From: Dyella sp. A6
GTDB taxonomy: Bacteria > Pseudomonadota > Gammaproteobacteria > Xanthomonadales > Rhodanobacteraceae
DNA length: 64,000 nucleotides
Reading direction: 5' to 3'
Assembly (NCBI RefSeq): GCF_036320485.1
Contig: NZ_CP132911.1
Location: 1,798,001-1,862,000 of the forward strand
Shown: positions 17,179 through 26,694 of the stretch, piece by piece
How the letters are laid out: each line of letters begins with the position of its first letter
How positions within the stretch are numbered: the first letter of the stretch is position 1
Program-made: the position numbers and the translations under genes
The notes under the pieces: model-generated
The model's database searches: none
What the model was told of the DNA's origin: nothing
The model's input: only the letters and a program-made list of their open reading frames with translations

Positions 17179-17583
17179 TTACAGAAACTGCAGGACATTT
17201 CCCTCGCGATCGAAGGCGACGAACTCGGATACGCGGCCGTTGTTTATTGCATTGACCATGAAGCGCAGCGGTTGTGCCGCTTCGTCCGCCGAGGGTGCGA
17301 CTCCAGCGCGACCAGACATGCTGCTCACAAACACGATTTCCCATCTCAGGCCGGTAGAGTTCGATTCTTCCACCAGCGCTGAAAAGCTGGCGACTTCGTC
17401 TGGGGCCTTGTCGACGCAGAGAGTGGGAGACAGGTTGCCGCCCGTTTTCCGCGCAGCCTGCACGCGCTGCGCTTCCGTCGCGGCCTCGGGCAAATCAATG
17501 GTCACGAACACGAAAAGCAGCCGTTGCGGCTGCGGCTGTTGCAGGCTTGCGTCGAGTAGATCCTGAAAACTGGTGAGTGTCAT
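17179..17583 (-). CDS. Conserved small protein (family often mislabelled ribonucleotide reductase subunit alpha)
   Basis: 134 residues from the ATG at 17583 (MTLTSFQDLLDASLQQPQPQRLLFVFVTIDLPEAATEAQR). It contains TLCVDKAPDEVASFSALVEES and WEIVFVSSMSGRAG, the hallmarks of a small proteobacterial family that databases sometimes name after ribonucleotide reductase without cause. There are no RNR motifs. Function unknown; it stands alone between modA and an IS remnant. Confidence 0.75.
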   Translation of the reverse strand: MTLTSFQDLLDASLQQPQPQRLLFVFVTIDLPEAATEAQRVQAARKTGGNLSPTLCVDKAPDEVASFSALVEESNSTGLRWEIVFVSSMSGRAGVAPSADEAAQPLRFMVNAINNGRVSEFVAFDREGNVLQFL

Positions 17584-17637
17584 AGTGGCGGGCGTTATCG
17601 TGATAGAGGCGAACAAGTTATCACTTGATTCTCCACA

Positions 17638-18245
17638 TCACACATCCAAAGTTGCGAGCCGATAGCTGAGCGGCGGCATGCACGTAGCGGGGGCGATGAG
17701 TCGGGGCACCAAGGCCGCCCGATCGAAGCGGTAGCAGAACACGGACAGGTAACGTTGCAGGTGCGTTGGGCACAACGCACGGTAGGTACCAAGGAGCGCG
17801 TTCTTGACGTTGCCCAGCAGGGTGTTGACCCACCAGAATATCGGGTGACCGAGATCGGGCAGGCCGTTGCCGGTGGGAATGACTGGGCGGGTTCAATCGG
17901 CATCTGGGACACCGGGGAAGCAGTTTAGCTCGTCCGATACGGTGCCGCGCACCAAGTGGCGTTGCGCCCATGTCGCCAAGAACTTTTTGCGAAAGGCACC
18001 GACTGCATCCATCCGCATGGCGATCGAATGCCCCTCGGACGTGCACTGCACCGTTGCCACAAACGGGGTATTGCCTGGGCTGCCGCGACCCGTGACGCCG
18101 CCGCGGCGTTCACCGCCTCAGTACGCATCGTCCATTTTCACGATGCCACGGGGCGCGAAGTCGCCATCGCGCTCGATCATCGGCTGCATCAGTTTGTGTT
18201 TGAGCCTCCACACCGTGTTGTACGACACGCCCAACTGGCTTCGCG
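17638..18245 (-). pseudogene. Decayed IS1595-family (ISXO2-like) transposase
   Basis: On the minus strand one frame reads LGVSYNTVWRLKHKLMQPM, then IVKMDDAY-stop-GGERRGGVTGRGSPGNTPF, then TVSDELNCFPGVPDAD-stop, then HPIFWWVNTLLGNVKNALLGTY and YLSVFCYRFDR. These are the middle and end of an ISXO2-like transposase. The first stop is TGA where the family has TGG (DDAYWGG); a second stop follows about 75 codons later, and the N-terminal third cannot be joined in frame. It is a dead copy, ending 200 nt before the narK promoter. Confidence 0.8.
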
Positions 18246-18444
18246 GGGAGTGCTACCGCCCGAACGAATGCGCTGTAGGAGCGTGCAATTCGTGCGACGC
18301 GTTGCCGTGAATAAAGTGATGGCGGCGTTTTCCGTCTCGTTGTCCGCATGCCGAGAGCAAGTCGCTCCGGGGGTTTCGAGCAGATCAGCATGGGCGCCGC
18401 AAAAAAAACGGGAACCCGGGCCTCAATGGTCTTGATTTGAGCGC

Positions 18445-18486
18445 TTGACCGATGTCAATTCGCTTCGCTCATTGTTCCCCTAGCCT
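18445..18486 (+). promoter_or_regulatory. Dnr/Fnr promoter of narK
   Basis: TTGAC-CGAT-GTCAA (18445-18458) is a perfect palindrome of the Dnr/Nnr type. TAGCCT (18481-18486) stands 22 nt further, the class II spacing. The leader to narK is about 77 nt. This is the best-formed site in the window. Confidence 0.75.
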
Positions 18487-18570
18487 ATGAGCATCAGGGG
18501 GGCTAGGATGCGGCGGAGGCACGCCTTGCTTATCCTGTCTACGGAACACCCATCCGAGTGGATCTAAGTA

Positions 18571-19977
18571 ATGAGCAAGTCATCAACCGAACAACGATTC
18601 AAGCCGGGTGCCGTCATCGGCGAATGGCATCCTGAGGACCCAGCTTTCTGGACGACAGTCGGGAGCCGGGTCGCGAATCGAAATCTGGCCATATCGATAC
18701 CGTCCTTGCTGCTGGCGTTTGCGATCTGGATGATGTTTTCCGCGGTGACGGTGAGCCTTCCGCAGATTGGTTTCAAATTCACCACAAACGAGCTTTTCTG
18801 GCTGGCAGCACTTCCCGGATTTCTCGGCGCGACGCTGCGCATCTTCTATTCGTTCGTCGTTCCGCTGGTAGGCGGCCGCCGCTGGACTGCGATCTCGACC
18901 GCCTCGTTGCTGATTCCGGCGGTCTGGATCGGCTTCGCGGTGCAGGACCCGGCCACGCCCTACTGGCACTTCATTGCGATTGCTGTCCTGTGCGGTCTGG
19001 GCGGCGGCAACTTTGCTTCGTCGATGTCGAACATCTCGTTCTTCTTTCCGCGGGCCAAGCAGGGCTACGCGCTGGGCATGAATGCCGGACTCGGCAACGT
19101 CGGCGTATCCGTGACCCAGTTCGTGATACCGCTGGTGGTTTCGGTCGGTGTGTTCGGTCCGTTGCTCGGTGGGCCCCAGTTCACCGCCAGCGGCCAGCAA
19201 GTGTATCTGCAGAACGGCGGGTTCGTGTGGGTGCCTTTCATCATCCTGTGCAGCTTGGCGGCGTGGTTCGGCATGAACGACCTTACAGCCGCACGCTCGT
19301 CCTTCACCGAGCAGGCGACAATTTTCTACTGCAAGCACAATTGGCTGATGTGCTGGCTGTACACGGGGACGTTCGGTTCCTTCATCGGTTTCTCGGCCGG
19401 TTTCCCTCTATTGATCAAGACCCAGTTTCCGGGGATCGACGCGATGGCCTATGCGTTTCTCGGTCCGCTGGTCGGTGCCCTGGCGCGTTCGGCTGGCGGT
19501 TGGCTGGCGGACAAGCTGGGGGGCGCGGCGATCACTTTCTGGGTATTCGTGCTGATGGTCGTCGCGGTGTTCGGTGTACTGCATTTCCTTCCTGGACATG
19601 GCGCGTCAGGCAACTTCTACGGCTTCCTTGGCTGCTTCATGGCGCTGTTTGTGCTGACTGGCATAGGCAATGCCTCCACGTTCCGGATGATTCCGGTGAT
19701 CTTTCGCACCCTGCATGAACGGCTTTCGGCCCGTCTTGATGACGCAGCCAAGGAAAGTGCGCTGCGGCGGGCGCGTGTCGAGTCGGCCGCGGTGATCGGA
19801 TTCAGTTCGGCGGTTGCTGCCTACGGCGCATTCTTTGTGCCGAAAAGCTACGGCTCGTCAATTGCAATCACTGGCGGGCCCCAAGCAGCGTTGTATGGCT
19901 TCATGACTTTTTACCTTACCTGCCTGGCAATCACCTGGTGGTGGTATTCCCGGCGCGGCGCAGAGATGCCTTGCTAA
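18571..19977 (+). CDS. narK: Nitrate/nitrite transporter NarK (major facilitator)
   Basis: 468 residues, about 12 membrane helices. Family motifs are GLGGGNFASSMSNISFFFPRAKQGYALGMNAGLGNVGVS (the NNP-family nitrate signature) and GPLVGALARSAGGWLADKLGG. It takes nitrate up and/or exports nitrite for the adjacent cytoplasmic nitrate reductase. The long periplasmic loop after helix 6 (GPQFTASGQQVYLQNGGF) is as in NarK2-type proteins of denitrifiers. It precedes narG by 48 nt and is probably co-transcribed with narGHJI. Confidence 0.95.
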   Translation: MSKSSTEQRFKPGAVIGEWHPEDPAFWTTVGSRVANRNLAISIPSLLLAFAIWMMFSAVTVSLPQIGFKFTTNELFWLAALPGFLGATLRIFYSFVVPLVGGRRWTAISTASLLIPAVWIGFAVQDPATPYWHFIAIAVLCGLGGGNFASSMSNISFFFPRAKQGYALGMNAGLGNVGVSVTQFVIPLVVSVGVFGPLLGGPQFTASGQQVYLQNGGFVWVPFIILCSLAAWFGMNDLTAARSSFTEQATIFYCKHNWLMCWLYTGTFGSFIGFSAGFPLLIKTQFPGIDAMAYAFLGPLVGALARSAGGWLADKLGGAAITFWVFVLMVVAVFGVLHFLPGHGASGNFYGFLGCFMALFVLTGIGNASTFRMIPVIFRTLHERLSARLDDAAKESALRRARVESAAVIGFSSAVAAYGAFFVPKSYGSSIAITGGPQAALYGFMTFYLTCLAITWWWYSRRGAEMPC

Positions 19978-20025
19978 TCGCGCGTTACGAAGCGTTGATG
20001 GACTCAACTTACACAGGTTATTCCC

Positions 20026-23000
20026 ATGAGTTATTTTCTCGACCGGTTGCAGTTTTTCAAACGCCATGACGAAACTTTTTCGGATGGCCATGGCATCACC
20101 AGGGGTGACAATCGTGACTGGGAAAATAGTTATCGATCGCGCTGGCAGTACGACAAGATCGTGCGCTCCACCCATGGCGTGAACTGCACTGGCTCATGCA
20201 GCTGGAAGATATACGTCAAGAACGGCCTAGTAACCTGGGAAACCCAGCAGACCGACTATCCGCGCACACGGCCGGATCTGCCCAACCATGAACCACGCGG
20301 TTGTCCACGTGGTGCCAGCTACTCCTGGTATCTGTACAGCGCCAATCGCCTGAAGTACCCGCTGGTGCGTGGTGCCTTGTTGCGCCTGTGGCGGGAGGCA
20401 CGCAAAACGATGGCGCCGGTCGACGCATGGGCCAGCATCGTCAGTGACCCGGTCAAGGCGAAATCCTACAAGAGCAAGCGGGGCATGGGTGGTTTCGTAC
20501 GCGTTCACTGGGATGAGGCCAACGAAATTGTCGCCGCGTCCAATCTTTACACGGCAAAGAAATTCGGACCGGACCGGGTGGTCGGCTTTTCGCCGATCCC
20601 TGCCATGTCGATGATCTCCTATGCGTCAGGCGCGCGGTATCTGTCATTGCTTGGTGGCGCAAACCTGTCGTTCTACGACTGGTACTGCGATTTGCCGCCG
20701 GCCTCACCGCAGGTATGGGGCGAGCAGACCGATGTGCCCGAATCAGCCGACTGGTACAACAGTCGATACATCATTGCGTGGGGCTCCAATGTCCCGCAGA
20801 CGCGTACACCCGATGCGCACTTTTTTACCGAAGCACGCTACAACGGTACCAAGACGGTGGCGATCACGCCGGATTACGCCGAAGTCGCCAAGCTGACCGA
20901 TCATTGGCTGCATCCCAAACAGGGTACGGACGCGGCGCTCGCCTTCGCCTTCGGCCACGTGATCCTGAAAGAATTCCACGTCGAACAATCGATTCCGTAC
21001 TTCAATGACTACTGTCGCAAATACAGTGACATGCCCCTGCTGGTGCAGCTGGAGAAACGCGCCGATGGCCGCTTGGTACCAGGCCGCTTCCTGCGCGCAA
21101 GCGACCTGGGCGGGCTGGGCGAGGCGAATCATCCCGAGTGGAAGACCCTAGCCTGGGACGAGAACACCGGGCAGATCACGGTGCCGAATGGTTCGGTCGG
21201 TTTCCGCTGGGGCGAGAAAGGCAAGTGGAACATCGAGGAAAAGGACAGTGCCGGTCGTGCCACCCGCTTGCGTCTGAGTCTGGCGGATTTCAACGAGGGG
21301 ATTGAAGCGGTCAGCTTCCCCTACTTCGGTGGCATCGAGCACGATCGATGGACTGAGTCGAAATTCGAGGACGTGCTTGAACGCAACATTCCGATCCGCA
21401 AGCTGCAGCTGGCCGATGGCAAGGAGTGGGCGGTGGCGACCGTCTACGACCTGCTTTTGGCACAGTACGGCGTGGATCGCGGCTTTGGTGGCGGCAGCGT
21501 TGCCAGCAGCTTTGATGATGACTTGCCCGGCACACCGGCATGGCAGGAGAAGATCACCGGCGTGCCGCGCGCCCAGGTGATCGAGATCGCCCGCGAATTC
21601 GCTAGGACGGCCGCCAAGACCAACGGTCGCAGCATGATCATCGTGGGTGCCGGCCTGAATCACTGGTTTCACAATGACATGAACTATCGCGGCCTGATCA
21701 ACATGTTGATCATGTGCGGGTGCATCGGTCAGACCGGCGGCGGCTGGGCGCACTACGTGGGGCAGGAAAAGCTGCGACCGCAGACTGGCTGGATCCCGCT
21801 CACTTTCGCACTGGACTGGTACCGCCCCTCGCGGCAGATGAACGGCACCTCGTTCTTCTACTTCATGTCCGACCAGTGGCGTTACGAGAAGCTGGAGATG
21901 AAGGAGATCCTGTCGCCGTTGGCTGACCCCGAGAAATACAGCGGAAGCCAGGCGGACTTCAACCTACGCGCGATCCGCATGGGCTGGTTGCCGAGTGCGC
22001 CACAGCTCGATCGCAATCCATTGCAGATCGTGGCCGCCGCCGAGAAGGCCGGACAGACACCGGCCGACTACGTGGTCGAACAGTTGAAACAGCGCAAGAT
22101 GGACTTTGCCTATGCCGATCCCGATGCGCCGGAAAACTTCCCGCGTGCAATGTTCATCTGGCGCTCGAACCTGCTCGGTTCGTCGGGCAAAGGGCATGAG
22201 TACATGTTGCGGCATCTGCTCGGCACGCGTCATGGCGTGCAGGGCAAGGATCTGGGCGAGCTCGGTGCGATCAGGCCGGAGGAAGTGAAGTGGCGCGACG
22301 AGGCAGCCGAGGGCAAACTCGACCTGCTGGTCACGCTGGACTTCCGCATGTGCACCACGGCGCTGTATTCCGACGTCGTGCTGCCGACGGCCACTTGGTA
22401 CGAGAAAAACGATCTCAATACCTCCGACATGCATCCTTTCATCCATCCACTGTCCAAGGCTGTGGATCCAGCCTGGGAGTCACGCAGCGATTGGGACATC
22501 TTCAAGGGCATCGCTCGCACCGTGAGCGATATGGCACCAGGTGTGCTCGGGGTCGAGCAGGACGTGGTACTGGTACCGACCCTGCACGACACGCCCGGAG
22601 AGCTGGCGATGCCGCTAGGTGTGAAAGACTGGAGTAAGGGCGAGTGCGAACCGATCCCGGGCAAGACCATGCCCTCGATCACGGTGGTCGAGCGTGACTA
22701 TCCGAACCTGTACAAGAAGTTCACCTCGCTAGGCCCCCTGCTCGACAAGCTCGGCAACGGTGGCAAGGGCATGAACTGGGATACACGCGACGAGATCGAA
22801 TTCCTCGGCAAGCTCAACCACACCATAACGGAGGAGGGCGTCAGCCACGGCCGTCCACGGATCGACAGCGCGATCGATGCCTGCGAAGTGGTATTGCATC
22901 TGGCACCAGAGACCAACGGCCACGTGGCAGTTAAGGCATGGCAGTCGCTGGGTGAGTTCACTGGCCGCGAACACACCCATCTGGCGCGCGGCAAGGAACA

Positions 23001-23769
23001 CGAGGCGATCCGCTTCCGTGACATCCAGGCACAACCGCGCAAGATCATTTCTTCGCCGATATGGTCAGGCCTGGAGGACGAGCACGTCAGCTACAATGCC
23101 TGCTACACCAATGTGCATGAGCTGATTCCCTGGCGCACGATCAGCGGTCGCCAGCAGTTCTATCAGGATCACGAATGGATGATCGCATTTGGCGAGGGCT
23201 TCATGAGCTACCGCCCGCCGGTGGATACGAAGACGGTGAAGCCGTTGCACAACAAGCGCAGCAACGGCAATCGCGAGATTCTGCTCAACTGGATCACGCC
23301 GCATCAGAAGTGGGGTATCCACAGCACCTACAGCGATAACCTGCTGATGCAGACGCTGTCGCGCGGCGGGCCGATCGTGTGGCTCAGCGAGGATGACGCA
23401 CGCGAGGCGGGCATCGAGGACAACGACTGGATCGAACTGTTCAACGTCAACGGAGCGATCACCGCTCGCGCGGTGGTCAGCCAGCGCGTGATGCCAGGCA
23501 TGGCGATGATGTATCACGCACAGGAACGCATCATCAACATTCCGGGATCGGAAATCACCGGCAGCCGCGGCGGCATTCACAACTCGGTGACCCGCGTCGT
23601 GCTCAAGCCGACCCATATGATCGGTGGCTATGCGCAATTGGCCTATGGCTTTAACTACTACGGCACCTGCGGAACCAACCGGGATGAATTCGTGATCGTT
23701 CGTAAGATGGACAAGGTCGACTGGCTGGACGGCGAAGCGGTACCTGCCATCGCCAAGGAGGTGGTTTGA
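20026..23769 (+). CDS. narG: Respiratory nitrate reductase alpha subunit NarG
   Basis: 1247 residues. It lacks a Tat leader, as for membrane-bound enzymes facing the cytoplasm. The FS0 [4Fe-4S] ligands H50, C54, C58 and C93 (STHGVNCTGSCSW, RGCPRGASYSW) and the molybdenum ligand D222 (FYDWYCDLPP) fall at the same numbers as in E. coli NarG. It binds bis-MGD and reduces nitrate to nitrite. Its stop overlaps the narH start. Confidence 0.98.
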   Translation: MSYFLDRLQFFKRHDETFSDGHGITRGDNRDWENSYRSRWQYDKIVRSTHGVNCTGSCSWKIYVKNGLVTWETQQTDYPRTRPDLPNHEPRGCPRGASYSWYLYSANRLKYPLVRGALLRLWREARKTMAPVDAWASIVSDPVKAKSYKSKRGMGGFVRVHWDEANEIVAASNLYTAKKFGPDRVVGFSPIPAMSMISYASGARYLSLLGGANLSFYDWYCDLPPASPQVWGEQTDVPESADWYNSRYIIAWGSNVPQTRTPDAHFFTEARYNGTKTVAITPDYAEVAKLTDHWLHPKQGTDAALAFAFGHVILKEFHVEQSIPYFNDYCRKYSDMPLLVQLEKRADGRLVPGRFLRASDLGGLGEANHPEWKTLAWDENTGQITVPNGSVGFRWGEKGKWNIEEKDSAGRATRLRLSLADFNEGIEAVSFPYFGGIEHDRWTESKFEDVLERNIPIRKLQLADGKEWAVATVYDLLLAQYGVDRGFGGGSVASSFDDDLPGTPAWQEKITGVPRAQVIEIAREFARTAAKTNGRSMIIVGAGLNHWFHNDMNYRGLINMLIMCGCIGQTGGGWAHYVGQEKLRPQTGWIPLTFALDWYRPSRQMNGTSFFYFMSDQWRYEKLEMKEILSPLADPEKYSGSQADFNLRAIRMGWLPSAPQLDRNPLQIVAAAEKAGQTPADYVVEQLKQRKMDFAYADPDAPENFPRAMFIWRSNLLGSSGKGHEYMLRHLLGTRHGVQGKDLGELGAIRPEEVKWRDEAAEGKLDLLVTLDFRMCTTALYSDVVLPTATWYEKNDLNTSDMHPFIHPLSKAVDPAWESRSDWDIFKGIARTVSDMAPGVLGVEQDVVLVPTLHDTPGELAMPLGVKDWSKGECEPIPGKTMPSITVVERDYPNLYKKFTSLGPLLDKLGNGGKGMNWDTRDEIEFLGKLNHTITEEGVSHGRPRIDSAIDACEVVLHLAPETNGHVAVKAWQSLGEFTGREHTHLARGKEHEAIRFRDIQAQPRKIISSPIWSGLEDEHVSYNACYTNVHELIPWRTISGRQQFYQDHEWMIAFGEGFMSYRPPVDTKTVKPLHNKRSNGNREILLNWITPHQKWGIHSTYSDNLLMQTLSRGGPIVWLSEDDAREAGIEDNDWIELFNVNGAITARAVVSQRVMPGMAMMYHAQERIINIPGSEITGSRGGIHNSVTRVVLKPTHMIGGYAQLAYGFNYYGTCGTNRDEFVIVRKMDKVDWLDGEAVPAIAKEVV

Positions 23770-25313
23770 TGAAAGTTCGTGCCCAGATCGCCATGGTGTT
23801 GAACTTGGATAAGTGCATCGGCTGCCACACCTGTTCGGTCACCTGCAAGAATGTATGGACCTCGCGCGAAGGCGTTGAGTATGCCTGGTTCAATAACGTC
23901 GAAACCAAGCCTGGTATTGGCTATCCGAAGGAGTGGGAGAACCAGAACAAGTGGAATGGTGGCTGGGTGCGTACCCGCACCGGCAAGCTCATCCCGCGCG
24001 CGGGTGGGCGCTTGAGGTTGCTAGCGAAGATTTTCGCCAATCCCGATCTGCCGCAGATCGATGATTACTACGAACCGTTCGACTTCGATTACCAGCATCT
24101 GCACGAGGCGCCTGAAGGCCAGCACCAGCCCACCGCGCGTCCGCGTTCGCTGATCAGCGGTGAGCGCATGCAGAAGATCGAATGGGGTCCCAACTGGGAG
24201 GAGATCCTAGGTACCGAATTCGCCAAGCGCGCTATGGACCGCAACTTCGACTCGATCCAGAAGGAAATCTACGGCGCCTTCGAGAAGACCTTCATGATGT
24301 ACTTGCCGCGGCTGTGCGAGCACTGCCTCAATCCGGCCTGTGTGTCGGCGTGTCCGGCAGGCGCAATCTACAAGCGCGAGGAAGACGGCATCGTGCTGAT
24401 CGACCAAGACAAGTGCCGCGGCTGGCGCATGTGCGTCTCGGCCTGTCCTTATAAGAAGATCTATTACAACTGGAAGAGCGGCAAATCCGAGAAATGCATC
24501 TTCTGCTACCCGCGCATCGAGATGGGCGAGCCCACCGTGTGCTCAGAGACCTGCGTCGGGCGTATCCGCTATCTGGGCGTACTGCTGTATGACGCAGACC
24601 GCATTCAGGAGGCGGCCTCGGTGCAGGCAGAGAAAGATCTGTACCATGCACATCTGGACATCTTCCTCAATCCGTTTGATCCGAAGGTGATCGAGGCGGC
24701 GCGTGCGGAAGGCATTCCCGACAACTGGCTAGTAGCCGCGAAGAATTCGCCGACCTACAAGCTGGCCATCGAATGGAAACTGGCACTGCCACTGCATCCG
24801 GAATACCGCACGCTGCCGATGGTCTGGTACGTGCCGCCACTGTCGCCGATCCAGTCTGCCGCCGAACGGGGACGCGTCGGCATGAACGGTGAGTTGCCTG
24901 ATGTGGCTTCGTTGCGTATTCCGGTGCGCTACCTCGCCAATATGCTCACCGCCGGTGACGAGGCCCCGGTGGTGCGAGCGCTGGAGCGGATGATGGCGAT
25001 GCGTGCCTGGCGTCGTGCACGCAATGTCGATGGCGTTGAGGATCTGGCTGTGCTCAAGCAGGCAGGCCTCACCGTCAGTCAGGCTGAGGAGATGTATCGC
25101 TACCTTGCCATCGCCAACTACGAGGATCGTTTCGTGGTGCCCACGGCACATCGGGAATATGCCAACGATGCGTTCGGTGAACGTGGCGGCTGTGGCTTCA
25201 CCTTCGGCAACGGTTGCAGCGGGAACAGTCCTGCCGATTTGTTCAGCCAGCGCAAGACGACGACCTATGCCGTGCACCCGAACCGGCAGGCAAAGAACGA
25301 GGTGAGCTCATGA
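23769..25313 (+). CDS. narH: Nitrate reductase beta subunit NarH
   Basis: 514 residues from the ATG at 23769, which overlaps the narG stop (a TTG codon 3 nt upstream is the alternative). Four iron-sulfur clusters are marked by CIGCHTCSVTCKNVW, CEHCLNPACVSACPAGA, CRGWRMCVSACPYKK (the W replaces a cysteine, giving the [3Fe-4S] cluster) and CIFCYPRIEMGEPTVCSETC. It passes electrons from NarI to NarG. Confidence 0.98.
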   Translation: MKVRAQIAMVLNLDKCIGCHTCSVTCKNVWTSREGVEYAWFNNVETKPGIGYPKEWENQNKWNGGWVRTRTGKLIPRAGGRLRLLAKIFANPDLPQIDDYYEPFDFDYQHLHEAPEGQHQPTARPRSLISGERMQKIEWGPNWEEILGTEFAKRAMDRNFDSIQKEIYGAFEKTFMMYLPRLCEHCLNPACVSACPAGAIYKREEDGIVLIDQDKCRGWRMCVSACPYKKIYYNWKSGKSEKCIFCYPRIEMGEPTVCSETCVGRIRYLGVLLYDADRIQEAASVQAEKDLYHAHLDIFLNPFDPKVIEAARAEGIPDNWLVAAKNSPTYKLAIEWKLALPLHPEYRTLPMVWYVPPLSPIQSAAERGRVGMNGELPDVASLRIPVRYLANMLTAGDEAPVVRALERMMAMRAWRRARNVDGVEDLAVLKQAGLTVSQAEEMYRYLAIANYEDRFVVPTAHREYANDAFGERGGCGFTFGNGCSGNSPADLFSQRKTTTYAVHPNRQAKNEVSS

Positions 25314-25993
25314 GTGTGCTCAAACTGGTCAGTGTGTTGCTGGACTATCCACAGGACGAACTGTGGCAGCACCGCGGAGAACTGCTCGATGCGGCGAATG
25401 AGGCGAGCTTGCCTGCGGCATGCCGGGTAGAGCTGACGACGTTCGTGCAGGGCCTGCTGGATACCGATCCGCTTGTCGCCCAGGATGCTTGGTTGCAGAC
25501 CTTCGACCGTGGGCGTTCGATGAGCCTGCTGCTGTTCGAGCATATCCATGGCGAATCGCGTGACCGTGGTCAGGCGATGGTCGATCTGATCGATGCCTAT
25601 CGGAAGCAGGGTTTCGATCTCGCCGCCAAGGAGCTGCCCGACTACTTGCCGCTGTTGCTGGAATTCTTGGCACAGCGGCCGCAGAACGAGGTGCAGGACT
25701 GGCTTGGCCACATCAGCCACATTGTCGGCATGCTCGCGGCGCGCGCCGGCAAGCGGGGTAGCTCCTACCGGGTCCTGTTCGAGCTGCTGCTGGAGTTAGC
25801 CGATGGCCAGCTCGATTTGACCGCAATGCGCCAACGTGCAGGCGAGGAACCGCGCGACGACACTCCCGAAGCCATGGACAGGGTATGGCAGGAGGAGATG
25901 GTTCGATTCGGTGCCGAGGCTCCTGACGACAACTGCAAGCCGGCGACGCGCCGGGCGCCCCCTTCAACGGTTACCCCGCAGGTTCAGCCATGA
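25310..25993 (+). CDS. narJ: Nitrate reductase assembly chaperone NarJ
   Basis: 227 residues from the ATG at 25310, overlapping the narH stop. Family motifs are VSVLLDYPQDELW near the start, TFDRGRSMSLLLFEHIHGESRDRGQAMVDL and ELPDYLPLLLEFLAQ. It holds apo-NarGH for cofactor insertion and is not part of the final enzyme. It overlaps narI by ATGA. Confidence 0.96.
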   Translation: MSVLKLVSVLLDYPQDELWQHRGELLDAANEASLPAACRVELTTFVQGLLDTDPLVAQDAWLQTFDRGRSMSLLLFEHIHGESRDRGQAMVDLIDAYRKQGFDLAAKELPDYLPLLLEFLAQRPQNEVQDWLGHISHIVGMLAARAGKRGSSYRVLFELLLELADGQLDLTAMRQRAGEEPRDDTPEAMDRVWQEEMVRFGAEAPDDNCKPATRRAPPSTVTPQVQP

Positions 25994-26694
25994 ATTACGT
26001 CAATCAATTTGCCTTCCAGTTCTACCCCTACATTGCCATGGCAGTGTTTTTCATCGGTAGCTGGGCTCGTTACGACCGGTCCATGTACACATGGCGTACC
26101 GGCTCCAGCCAGCTGCTGTCCAGCCGTGGCATGCGTCTGGGCAGCAATTTGTTCCACATCGGTATCCTGATCATCCTCGGTGGGCATCTGGTGGGGTTGC
26201 TGACCCCGCATGAGGTCTACACGCTGGTGATCACGGCCCAGCACAAGCAACTGCTCGCGATGGGCGTGGGCGGTGCCGCCGCCGTGCTCTGCTTCATCGG
26301 CATCAGCATCCTGCTAGTGCGCCGCCTGACCAATCCGCGTGTGCTCGCCACCGGTACGATAGGCGACACGTTTATCCTGATCCTTTTGTTCGTCCAGCTG
26401 TTGCTCGGCATGGGCACGATCTTCGTGTCGTCCCATCATCTGGATGGCGGCGAGATGATCTTACTGGGAGACTGGGCGCAGCACATCGTCACGTTTCGTC
26501 CCGGCGCTGCCGACTTCATCGCTGGCGTATCGTGGATCTACAAGGTGCACGTGTTTCTCGGCATGACACTGTTCCTGGTCGCGCCATTCACCCGGCTGGT
26601 GCACGTATGGAGTATCCCGGTCAGCTATCTGTGGCGGCCGTACCAGGTGGTACGCAAGCGTCAGGCGACCTTGCGCTACGGGCCGAGGGCATGA
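25990..26694 (+). CDS. narI: Nitrate reductase gamma subunit NarI
   Basis: 234 residues with five membrane helices and the haem-b histidines in LFHIGILIILGGHLVGL and IYKVHVFLGMTLFLVAPFTRLVHVWS. It oxidises quinol at the periplasmic side and anchors NarGH. It overlaps both narJ and the following isomerase gene. Confidence 0.97.
   Translation: MNYVNQFAFQFYPYIAMAVFFIGSWARYDRSMYTWRTGSSQLLSSRGMRLGSNLFHIGILIILGGHLVGLLTPHEVYTLVITAQHKQLLAMGVGGAAAVLCFIGISILLVRRLTNPRVLATGTIGDTFILILLFVQLLLGMGTIFVSSHHLDGGEMILLGDWAQHIVTFRPGAADFIAGVSWIYKVHVFLGMTLFLVAPFTRLVHVWSIPVSYLWRPYQVVRKRQATLRYGPRA

Noticed and set aside
17179..17583. Ribonucleotide reductase subunit
   Set aside because: The family often carries this name, but the protein has 134 residues and none of the catalytic motifs.
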